Below are positions 1 through 5,717 of a stretch of DNA of 8,558 nt, in pieces. The DNA comes from Bacteroidota bacterium (lineage in GTDB: Bacteria; Bacteroidota; Bacteroidia; Chitinophagales; Chitinophagaceae): positions 1 through 8,558 of the forward strand of contig JANYAL010000242.1 in NCBI GenBank assembly GCA_025361325.1, given 5' to 3'. A program made the position numbers and the translations under genes. The notes under the pieces are model-generated. The model was not told where the DNA came from. It saw only the letters and a program-made list of their open reading frames with translations, and searched no databases. Each line of letters begins with the position of its first letter. Position 1 is the first letter of the stretch.

Positions 1-122
1 TTCAAATTCAGGTCTCGGGGTGTGGTGAAGGTAAGCATACCATAAGGTTCCTGCCAATCAATAAGCACATCACCGAATTTCTCAGTAAGTTTTTGTTTGA
101 TGGTATCGTTTGTCAAAGCCAT
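1..122 (-). CDS. nuoC: NADH-quinone oxidoreductase subunit C, N-terminal part (cut by window edge)
   Basis: Reading leftward from an ATG at 122-120 gives 40 complete codons and no stop before the window edge, so only the N-terminus is visible. The protein begins MALTNDTIKQKLTEKFGD and continues through a stretch containing EPYGMLTFTT. This resembles the start of the 30-kDa (NuoC) subunit of complex I, which sits in the peripheral arm and contacts NuoB and NuoD. The visible part alone is weak evidence; the call rests mainly on its position directly after nuoA and nuoB on the same strand. A GGGAG about 10 nt upstream of the ATG (133-137) could act as a ribosome binding site. Whether the gene is a separate nuoC or a nuoCD fusion cannot be seen. 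Confidence 0.82.
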   Translation of the reverse strand, partial: MALTNDTIKQKLTEKFGDVLIDWQEPYGMLTFTTPRDLNL

Positions 123-247
123 TTTACTTCAACTCCCGCAAGGGGCTTCTCATTGTGAAAGAATTAATTTCAGTTATCAGTTCAATAATAAATCCTTACC
201 TGATCCAATTATTCCCCGATTCCCTTTTCAAGGTAAAGGAAGGGATA
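123..247 (-). other. nuoB-nuoC intergenic spacer with imperfect inverted repeat
   Basis: This 125-nt gap holds no credible gene. It contains an imperfect inverted repeat: tccttacct at 193-201 against aggtaaagga at 231-240, which pair over nine bases with one bulged A across a 29-nt AT-rich spacer. No U-run follows on the minus strand, so it does not look like a terminator. I see no convincing Bacteroidota promoter motif. It may be an mRNA processing or stability structure, or nothing. Confidence 0.25.
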
Positions 248-811
248 TTATTGTATCCCGTAAGTCTCCAGCAACTCCTTATACTGTTCACTGTTCCTGC
301 GCCTGAGCCCTTCTGCATTGACGAGGTCTTGTATTTTCAGGAAACCATCTAATATGGCTTCGGGCCTTGGCGGACAACCAGGTACATATACATCGACAGG
401 AATCACCAGATCAATACACTGCAACACGGAATAAGTATCAAAAATACCGCCTGAAGAGGCACAGGCGCCAACAGCCATCACCCAGCGGGGTTCCGCCATC
501 TGCAGGTAAACCTGACGTAAGACCGGTCCCATTTTTTTGGCGATGGTACCCATTACCATAATCAGGTCGCACTGGCGGGGAGAAAAACTCATGCGCTCTG
601 CACCGAACCTGGCGATATCATAATGACTGGCTGCAGTGGCCATGAACTCGATTCCGCAGCAGCTGGTTGCAAAAGGACGCGGCCAGATGGAATTCTTACG
701 GGCAAGGCTGACTATTTTCTCGAATCGCGTAGCCATGAAGCCATCCCCCATATATCCTTCGGGTATGCCTTCAAACTTGACATGGTTATTATATTGTACA
801 GGACGGCTCAT
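248..811 (-). CDS. nuoB: NADH-quinone oxidoreductase subunit B (20-kDa, PSST homologue)
   Basis: NuoB is the peripheral-arm subunit of respiratory complex I that carries the terminal iron-sulfur cluster N2, which passes electrons to quinone at the junction with the membrane arm on the cytoplasmic side. The 187-residue protein is of normal length and is complete. All four N2 ligands expected for the family are visible: the tandem Cys51-Cys52 in SCCGIE, Cys117 in GACASSGG, and Cys146 in PGCPPRPEA. Other family hallmarks are [15 protein letters not shown] (69-83) and the TIAKKMGP segment (89-96). The N-terminus up to about residue 28 is variable, as usual. It lies between nuoA and nuoC in the standard order, but the gaps on both sides exceed 110 nt. 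Nothing suggests damage or transfer. Confidence 0.98.
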   Translation of the reverse strand: MSRPVQYNNHVKFEGIPEGYMGDGFMATRFEKIVSLARKNSIWPRPFATSCCGIEFMATAASHYDIARFGAERMSFSPRQCDLIMVMGTIAKKMGPVLRQVYLQMAEPRWVMAVGACASSGGIFDTYSVLQCIDLVIPVDVYVPGCPPRPEAILDGFLKIQDLVNAEGLRRRNSEQYKELLETYGIQ

Positions 812-871
812 ACACTAATTTGGTGATGTATCAATTCTTTTATGTTGCACGATCTACAGCGTTAACTTCAC

Positions 872-889
872 GATTCTATGCGTAGAATC
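872..889. repeat. 7-bp perfect hairpin in the nuoA-nuoB gap
   Basis: The sequence gattcta (872-878), tgcg (879-882), tagaatc (883-889) is a perfect 7-bp inverted repeat with a four-base loop. It lies in the 112-nt gap between nuoA (stop at 924) and nuoB (start at 811). No run of T follows on the minus strand, so it is not a typical terminator. It could be an mRNA stability or processing structure, or a dyad for a regulator. Function is inferred only; chance is possible in AT-rich DNA. Confidence 0.4.
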
Positions 890-923
890 TGCACATTTGC
901 GAATCAACTAACCTGCTGCCCGA

Positions 924-1331
924 TTAATCTTCCCATTTCAACGCACCCTTTCTGAATATATACACAAGTCCTGCAATGAACAAGGATACAAAGAGCAGCA
1001 CGGCCATAAAACCATGCCATCCCAGTTCCCTGAAATTCACTGCATACGGATAAAAGAAAATCACTTCCACATCAAACAAAACGAACAGGATGGCCACCAG
1101 GAAATACTTGATAGCTACAGGCTGGCGGGCATTGCCCTTTATCTCTATACCGCTCTCGAAATTCTGGAGTTTATCTTCTGTTCTGCGCTTTGGCCCGAGC
1201 CAGTCGGAAAGAATGATTATTGTTGCAATAAGCCCGATGGCAAATATCAGCTGCAGCCCTATGGGCAGGTAATTGGAAGCATTGTTATTTTCGGTGACCT
1301 GTAAAAAATAGAGCAGCATATGGATTACCAT
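924..1331 (-). CDS. nuoA: NADH-quinone oxidoreductase subunit A
   Basis: NuoA (ND3 homologue) is a small membrane subunit of complex I near the quinone site. The 135-residue product shows three hydrophobic helices, at about residues 22-41, 74-97 and 105-125. The functional loop after helix 1 carries KLQNFESGIE (54-63), matching the FESG form known from E. coli rather than the YECG of mitochondrial ND3. Helix 2 has the conserved FDVEVIFFYPYAV (86-98), and the C-terminal RKGALKWED is also typical. It is the first gene of the nuo operon, followed by nuoB. The start is uncertain: ATG at 1331 is taken here, but a second in-frame ATG at 1319 (Met5) is equally compatible with the family, and the candidate promoter would leave only about 7 nt of leader for the first. 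No clear Shine-Dalgarno precedes either. Confidence 0.96.
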   Translation of the reverse strand: MVIHMLLYFLQVTENNNASNYLPIGLQLIFAIGLIATIIILSDWLGPKRRTEDKLQNFESGIEIKGNARQPVAIKYFLVAILFVLFDVEVIFFYPYAVNFRELGWHGFMAVLLFVSLFIAGLVYIFRKGALKWED

Positions 1332-1343
1332 TCAGATGGTGGG

Positions 1344-1374
1344 CAAAAATACGTCAGCATTATCAATATACAAT
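1344..1374 (-). promoter_or_regulatory. Candidate Bacteroidota-type promoter of the nuo operon
   Basis: On the minus strand TATTTTTG (1351-1344) fits the Bacteroidota -7 consensus TAnnTTTG exactly. ATTG (1374-1371) lies 19 nt upstream, which suits the -33 TTTG/TTG element. The -7 box ends 12 nt before the first nuoA ATG (1331), and the whole element lies right after the terminator of the upstream gene. This is where a promoter for nuoABC would be expected. The match is by eye; no start site is known. Confidence 0.5.
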
Positions 1375-1377
1375 GTC

Positions 1378-1415
1378 AAAAAATAAAAAACCCGCTAGTT
1401 CTTCCAACGGGTTTT
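1378..1415 (-). terminator. Rho-independent terminator of the TPR gene
   Basis: On the minus strand the RNA can form a 12-bp stem, with left arm AAAACCCGUUGG (1415-1404), loop AAGAA (1403-1399) and right arm CUAGCGGGUUUU (1398-1387), followed by a U-rich tract TTATTTTTT (1386-1378). Two of the pairs are G-U wobbles that exist only in minus-strand RNA; on the plus strand they would be A-C mismatches. The structure therefore favours termination of leftward transcription from the TPR gene, whose stop codon is 22 nt upstream. It isolates that cluster from the nuo operon. Confidence 0.88.
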
Positions 1416-1436
1416 AACAACACTATTTTTTATTCT

Positions 1437-3326
1437 TTATCTTTTTTTTTGAGGTGTATTCTTGGGCGGTGGTGAGGTAATGGTCACCTTACCATCCTTG
1501 TCAATAGTTGTGATCTTCCCTTTTTCAACGATAGTGGTTATTCCGTTCTTGATAGTTGTGATCTTTCCATCCCTGGTTGCAATAGAAGTTGATCCATCTT
1601 TGGCGACTGTGGTAATGGTTCCATCCGCGGCAACTGTCACTTTTTCGCCTTTAGCATTAACCGTAGTCTTGGGTGGTGGTATCGGTTTAAAGCTCATGCT
1701 GCTGATCTGCCGCTTCATATTCACAAAGTCGGAATCAGCCGGATCAAGGGCTATTCCCCTGTCTGTGTATAGTAAAGCAGTATCCTTATTCCTTTTAACG
1801 TTGGCATAAAATTCAATCAGGTAACGCAGGGAATTCTTGATACGGTCCTTTTCACCTGGTTTGTCCTTGATCAGGTCGGTCAGACTGATGATCTTCTGAT
1901 AATTTTCAAGCGCCTTACCACTGGCGTCTAGTGAATCCAGTTTTACCTGATTCTTTCCATTCATATAATAGCCGAACGACTCATCCGGGAATTTCTGAAT
2001 ATACATATTGAAGATATCAATGGATTGCTGGTATTCACCGGCCTTATTATAATTATACCCGGTATTATAGAGGTCAATCTTGCTGGGTGATTTCTTTACC
2101 CCAATGATCTTCCGGTACCAGTCTGCAGCATCTTTGTACTGCTTCTGTGCCTCATAGCTGGATGCAACAGATTTCAGCAAAGCTACTTTACCGGCCTCTG
2201 TAGAGTCGAGTTCTACAGCCTTATCAATATAATTGCCAGCCAGTGTTTCATTACCCGGGAATTTCAACAACACTTTGGCATAGGTTTCATAATCCCTGGA
2301 ACCGATCTTAGAAGGTTTCTGTTTTTGAAAATAGAGGTCGAATGCCGTCTTCGCATTCACAGAATCTCCCAGTTTGTAATACGCGTATGCCTTGATGCCA
2401 TAGAGATTGGGATAAGGATTTACACCCCCGGCCTGGATACATTCATCTGCTTTAGCTATAGAAGGCTGAAAAAGTCCCTGAAGAAATAAGATCTGTGTTC
2501 TCAGGAAACAGGCATTGGGCTCATCCGTACCTTTTGCAGTCAGGTATTTTTCCATGTATTCTGCAGCTTTTCCCACATTGGTATAATAGTAATAATCATA
2601 TAAGGTATAATAAACCGGGGTGTAGTTAGGATCCATGGCAATGGCCGAATTGTAATATTTCATGAATATATCCTCCTGGGTGATCCCCTGTGTCTGGTAT
2701 ATCCTCCCTATACGATATTGTGCCCGGGCATAATTCGGCCGAAGGGCCAGGGCAGCTTCATAGGCCAGTTGTGCATTACCCCCATCTGTGAGTTTACGGT
2801 AAGCATCTCCGAGGTTGGAATATACATCCGGGTCCTTCCCGCCTTTGAGGTCAATTGCCTGCTTCAGTTTTTCAACAGCATAAACACCATCCCCCAGTTT
2901 GGAATTGAAATCGCCATTTGCAAAACCCACTGCATTCAGTACCCCAACATTCTTTCCCCCGCTCAGGCTGATGGCTGTTTCAAAGCGACTACGGGCATCT
3001 GCCGCATTCCCTTCAAGGAGGGCAATATGCCCCATGCCGGCAATCAGCAAAGCACTGTTGGTATTCGCTTCCAGGGTCTTCTGGTACAAAGCTTTAGCAG
3101 CGGCAATATCCATGTCTTCCGGCGAAGCGATCATCGCTTGTCCCAGCCAGTAAACAGCATCCACATTATTCGGATTGGCAGCTACTAGTTTTTGAAACAC
3201 GTTTCTGGCACTGATGTATTTTTCATAATACATATATCCCCTGCCTTCTTCAATTGTCTGGGCAACGGAGAATTTGACCCCCAAAAGCACCAACACCAAC
3301 AAAACACCTGTTTTGAACTTGTTCAT
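1437..3326 (-). CDS. Secreted TPR-repeat protein with C-terminal Gly/Thr/Ile repeat tail
   Basis: A 629-residue protein with a signal peptide (MNKFK, hydrophobic core at about 7-20, probable cleavage after VAQ around residue 23), so it should act in the periplasm or at the outer membrane. Most of it, about 25-540, reads as tetratricopeptide repeats; clear units include ADARSRFETAISL (109-121), DVYSNLGDAYRKL (167-179), AQLAYEAALALRPNYARAQYRIGRIY (185-210) and EYQQSIDIFNMYIQKFPDES (431-450). TPR arrays usually bind other proteins. After a proline-rich linker (548-553) comes a tail of short repeats (560-617) and a basic end, PQKKR. It is the last gene of the tonB/PstS-like cluster, 74 nt after the PstS-like gene, and is closed by a terminator. 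The closest role I can infer is a scaffold or accessory factor for the TonB-linked machinery; no enzyme motif is visible. Confidence 0.9.
   Translation of the reverse strand: MNKFKTGVLLVLVLLGVKFSVAQTIEEGRGYMYYEKYISARNVFQKLVAANPNNVDAVYWLGQAMIASPEDMDIAAAKALYQKTLEANTNSALLIAGMGHIALLEGNAADARSRFETAISLSGGKNVGVLNAVGFANGDFNSKLGDGVYAVEKLKQAIDLKGGKDPDVYSNLGDAYRKLTDGGNAQLAYEAALALRPNYARAQYRIGRIYQTQGITQEDIFMKYYNSAIAMDPNYTPVYYTLYDYYYYTNVGKAAEYMEKYLTAKGTDEPNACFLRTQILFLQGLFQPSIAKADECIQAGGVNPYPNLYGIKAYAYYKLGDSVNAKTAFDLYFQKQKPSKIGSRDYETYAKVLLKFPGNETLAGNYIDKAVELDSTEAGKVALLKSVASSYEAQKQYKDAADWYRKIIGVKKSPSKIDLYNTGYNYNKAGEYQQSIDIFNMYIQKFPDESFGYYMNGKNQVKLDSLDASGKALENYQKIISLTDLIKDKPGEKDRIKNSLRYLIEFYANVKRNKDTALLYTDRGIALDPADSDFVNMKRQISSMSFKPIPPPKTTVNAKGEKVTVAADGTITTVAKDGSTSIATRDGKITTIKNGITTIVEKGKITTIDKDGKVTITSPPPKNTPQKKR
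1476..1649 (-). repeat. Coding for seven ~9-residue repeats at the TPR protein C-terminus
   Basis: Residues 560-617 divide into seven units that each begin with Gly and follow the pattern G-x-[IVT]-T-[TI]-[IV]-x-[KR]-[DN]: GEKVTVAAD, GTITTVAKD, GSTSIATRD, GKITTIKN, GITTIVEK, GKITTIDKD and GKVTITSP. The regular beta-strand/turn alternation suggests a short beta-arcade or solenoid, or a surface-binding strip. The repeats are divergent at the DNA level, which points to an old, selected repeat rather than a recent slippage product. Confidence 0.75.
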
Positions 3327-3400
3327 TTTATTTCACTGTTTAAGACTTTACAATAATATTAATTTTATGAATATCCCCTCATTAAATCTGAATAATCTTT

Positions 3401-4348
3401 TTATAATTTGTCGTGTATGGTCACCTGCCGTATGCCAAATCCCATCCTTTCGCCCAGATATGCCCTCCGGAAGATCAACTGGCCCCTTTCATACTGCATG
3501 AAATTCGCAAAGGCAGCAGCGAGACCTGAATAATTCTCCCTGATTATATAATACAAACCTCGTACCAAAGGATACCGCTTTGCCAGGATGCCAAACTGGG
3601 TGGGTTTTACATAAGGTGTATCGGCACACCGGTCACAACGCACATAGGCCATTTTTACCTTTTTTAACATATTTACCTGTGCAGTATCTTCGGGATTACC
3701 TATCCAGCTGATACCCACAAAACCAATTGCATCCGGATCAGCTGCAACATAGTCCAGCACGTCCCGGCTGTTCTTCACTGCTTTAACCTCTGTAGTATCA
3801 AAATGTTCGCCGTGCAGGATACTGTCCACTGCAAACCGTACTGTACTTGTGGCATTCAACCCGTCAAAGACAATGGTTTGTTTTCTGCCATAGGTGCCCG
3901 AAAGCTGTTTCTTCAGCCGGTCCAGGGTGAACAGCGTATCCGTATTCTTCCTGTTGAGTACGATGGTAACTGCATCAGAAGCCACATCATCCCAGGATGG
4001 TACATAATTCAGGGAATCCTTGAAAAAGGATTCTTCCCGGTCGTTAAGGCCGCGGGTTACAATGATCATCCGGGTGGCCGTGTCCCTGAAGAGGTCTCGG
4101 AAACAATCCGCTTCGGTCTTATAATGGGCAAGGATCTTTGTTTCCGGAAAGGAGGACTCATACACATTTATCTCTGCTTCGATCACCGGGCGGAATGATT
4201 CATCCACACTTATATTGATGGTACCCTTTGATGCAGTATCCGCTTGGGGTAAACTATGTTGGCTGTTACAGCCAAAGAACAACAGAACCAAGAACATGAT
4301 CAATACGCCTGCTGTGGGTGAATGTCTGTAAATGCGGTTCCTGTTCAT
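3401..4348 (-). CDS. PstS-like substrate-binding lipoprotein
   Basis: A 315-residue protein that resembles the phosphate-type periplasmic binding proteins (PstS/PBP-like family). The N-terminus has a hydrophobic segment (14-26) ending in FFGC, so it is probably a lipoprotein with lipidated Cys27. The binding-domain start GTINISVDESFRPVIEAE (42-59), the hinge-like DAVTIVLN (125-132), DAIGFVGISWIG (206-217) and the C-terminal GLAAAFANFMQYERGQLIF (275-293) follow the PstS layout. Where PstS has its phosphate-binding SGT loop, this protein has LNATSTVRF (164-172), so phosphate binding is doubtful. A CDRC motif (Cys238, Cys241) is unusual. The ATG at 4348 overlaps the previous gene's stop as ATGA and directly precedes the signal sequence, so it is preferred to upstream starts such as 4411. 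No pstC, pstA or pstB genes are present, so ABC import is unlikely here. Confidence 0.85.
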   Translation of the reverse strand: MNRNRIYRHSPTAGVLIMFLVLLFFGCNSQHSLPQADTASKGTINISVDESFRPVIEAEINVYESSFPETKILAHYKTEADCFRDLFRDTATRMIIVTRGLNDREESFFKDSLNYVPSWDDVASDAVTIVLNRKNTDTLFTLDRLKKQLSGTYGRKQTIVFDGLNATSTVRFAVDSILHGEHFDTTEVKAVKNSRDVLDYVAADPDAIGFVGISWIGNPEDTAQVNMLKKVKMAYVRCDRCADTPYVKPTQFGILAKRYPLVRGLYYIIRENYSGLAAAFANFMQYERGQLIFRRAYLGERMGFGIRQVTIHDKL

Positions 4349-4605
4349 TGATCCCTGAATGAATTTTTCTTGTATCCCCTGTAAAGCCTGAACAGGCCAT
4401 ATAAAAAGCAAATGGCCGCGAATACCCTGATGAGCACAGGATCATACTGGTTGATATACCTGGCTGTATATGACGTTGGGAACATAAAGAAAAAGCCAAC
4501 CCCTATAAAAAACACCCCCATCGTATAATTGGTAATGGACCGCATGCGGACCAGGTTCTTTTCCCTGTCTGTCATTTGATCTTTTTCGAATTCTTCCAGT
4601 GCCAT
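4345..4605 (-). CDS. Small two-helix inner-membrane protein, unknown function
   Basis: An 86-residue protein I do not recognise as a named family. It has a charged, cytoplasmic-looking N-terminus (MALEEFEKDQMTDREKNLVR), a first hydrophobic helix at about 26-43 (NYTMGVFFIGVGFFFMFP), a short polar loop, a second helix at about 57-74 (VLIRVFAAICFLYGLFRL) and a basic tail, YRGYKKNSFRDQ. By the positive-inside rule both ends should face the cytoplasm. Its stop (TGA 4347-4345) overlaps the start of the PstS-like gene as ATGA, implying translational coupling. It follows tonB by 88 nt. Size and topology would suit an accessory subunit of an energy-transducing membrane complex, but it lacks the Asp-bearing helix of ExbD. 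An alternative start is Met11 (4575). Confidence 0.85.
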   Translation of the reverse strand: MALEEFEKDQMTDREKNLVRMRSITNYTMGVFFIGVGFFFMFPTSYTARYINQYDPVLIRVFAAICFLYGLFRLYRGYKKNSFRDQ

Positions 4606-4693
4606 ACAATTTTTTTAAAGAACGGCGATGCATTATATGCAAGCCGGCCGGTTCTGATACCGACTGCCAAATTACTGAAATTATTACGTATAC

Positions 4694-5497
4694 CTATTCT
4701 GCGGGCACAAACTTTACGGGAATGTTATAATACACGGATATGTTCTCACCGTTGTTCCTGCCGGGAATCCAGTCGGGCATCTTCTTCAACACCCGCAGCA
4801 CTTCATTGTCATATGCATCACCGCCATCCTGGATGATACTGAATTTCTGCAATTTGCCGTCATACCCAACCACGAACTGGACGGCCACATTCACGAGGTC
4901 GCCCGGTTCCATATCCTTCGGATTCTGCAGGTTCTTCTGGAGAAACCTGCGTAATGCTTCCATACCCCCGGGATATGCAGGCATTATGTCAGCCGTATAT
5001 ATCGGTAGGGTTTTATCTACTGTTGTTATAACAGGGATAACCGGATCATTCGTGCCGGTTGTTACGGAGGAAGATACTATCCCGGGATCAACTGAGACCG
5101 GCTTGTTCAATGTAACGGTACTTATCTGGTCTGTAGGTTTAAGGGTCTGAATGGAGTCAATTTTAGTATTATGCACTATAACCAGGTTACTGACATACCT
5201 TTTCTGATCGGCCTGTTTCAAAACCTGCACCTTCTGAACAACAGGTTTTTTAGGCACTTCGGTTACATGCGTAAGCATGGGATCTGCTATTATATAAGGC
5301 ATGACAGTTATGGTAACTTTCCTTTTATGCAAAAAGCTCAGAGAAGTTAAACACGCCACGGCCAGCAGCATAATACCTACCGCCATTAACAAGCGGTTAT
5401 TATAAAATTTCCGTAAAGCGTATGCGCCGTACTGTTTATTCCTGTTCTCGAAGAGGATGTCGAGTACATCGGTCTGCATGATCTGGTCTTTGTTCAT
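4694..5497 (-). CDS. TonB-family energy transducer
   Basis: A 267-residue protein with the layout of a TonB: cytoplasmic N-terminus, one membrane anchor at about 37-56 (LMAVGIMLLAVACLTSLSFL), a periplasmic linker (about 60-165), and a C-terminal TonB domain (about 173-264). That domain has PAYPGGMEALRRFL (173-186), VNVAVQFVVGYDGKL (202-216), the conserved MPDWIPGRNNG (240-250) and VYYNIPVKF (255-263). The N-terminal motif VLDILFENRNKQYGAYALRK (11-30) is common in Bacteroidota TonBs. Such proteins transmit proton-motive energy from ExbBD to outer-membrane TonB-dependent receptors. The linker is only modestly rich in Pro and Lys (EVPKKPVVQKV). No exbB or exbD is adjacent, so it must borrow them from elsewhere if it works as a classical TonB. 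Start at 5497 is assumed; Met7 (5479) is possible. It heads the minus-strand cluster, divergent from the phosphatase gene. Confidence 0.93.
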   Translation of the reverse strand: MNKDQIMQTDVLDILFENRNKQYGAYALRKFYNNRLLMAVGIMLLAVACLTSLSFLHKRKVTITVMPYIIADPMLTHVTEVPKKPVVQKVQVLKQADQKRYVSNLVIVHNTKIDSIQTLKPTDQISTVTLNKPVSVDPGIVSSSVTTGTNDPVIPVITTVDKTLPIYTADIMPAYPGGMEALRRFLQKNLQNPKDMEPGDLVNVAVQFVVGYDGKLQKFSIIQDGGDAYDNEVLRVLKKMPDWIPGRNNGENISVYYNIPVKFVPAE

Positions 5498-5583
5498 AAT
5501 AAGACGTTTAGTTGTCTGGTAATGGGATGTGTAAGTTTTGAAATTCCATAAAAGGCTGCGTTCAAGCTGCGCGCTTCAGGCGT

Positions 5584-5683
5584 TAAGCTGCAAGGGAAAA
5601 GCAATATGGCTGAATCATTAAGATTTAAGGGTACGCTTCAAAAACCAGGGTACAGAAACAACAGGCTTCTCTTTTGCAGCTTA
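5584..5683. repeat. 19-nt imperfect inverted repeat in the divergent intergenic region
   Basis: The left arm at 5584-5602 (taagctgcaagggaaaagc) pairs with the right arm at 5665-5683, whose reverse complement is taagctgcaaaagagaagc. Sixteen of nineteen positions match, with ten consecutive matches at the outer end, across a 62-nt spacer. Nearby gctgc motifs recur around 5554-5591. The rest of the 220-nt gap between tonB and the phosphatase gene holds no gene that I can support. It could be a relic of a dispersed intergenic repeat, a regulator site pair, or chance. Confidence 0.45.
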
Positions 5684-5705
5684 CAGCTTATTCCTCCTAC
5701 ACACG

Positions 5706-5713
5706 TACCTTTA
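5706..5713 (+). promoter_or_regulatory. Possible -7 element for the phosphatase-hisS transcript
   Basis: TACCTTTA matches TAnnTTT of the Bacteroidota -7 consensus, with the final G replaced by A. It ends 4 nt before the ATG at 5718. No good TTG lies at the usual 17-23 nt spacing; the nearest TTTG, at 5673-5676, is 29 nt upstream. If real, the transcript would be almost leaderless. Confidence 0.28.
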
Positions 5714-5717
5714 CACC

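Noticed and set aside
97..352. Two short plus-strand frames across the nuoC-nuoB junction
   Set aside because: They overlap the coding ends of nuoC and nuoB in antisense and show no start signals or domains.
1462..1809. Plus-strand open frame of 115 codons with a hydrophobic Val/Ile-rich repeat product
   Set aside because: It is antisense to the TPR protein tail; its repeats are the mirror of the Thr/Ile repeats, and it has no family resemblance or start signal.
2718..3188. Plus-strand open frame of 156 codons
   Set aside because: Antisense to clear TPR repeats; cysteine/proline-rich composition without any family pattern.
3327..3400. Possible promoter (TATTATTG on the minus strand, 3358-3351) before the TPR gene
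   Set aside because: One mismatch in the -7 box and no TTG at suitable spacing; the 74-nt gap is AT-rich enough for this to arise by chance.
4266..4499. Minus-strand frame of 77 codons overlapping the membrane-protein and PstS-like genes in another frame
   Set aside because: It would overlap two better-supported coding frames joined by ATGA, and its product looks like out-of-frame translation.
4640..4656. CCGGCCGG palindrome in the tonB to membrane-protein gap
   Set aside because: Short GC palindrome, with only imperfect flanking symmetry and no T tract; not enough to call a terminator or operator.
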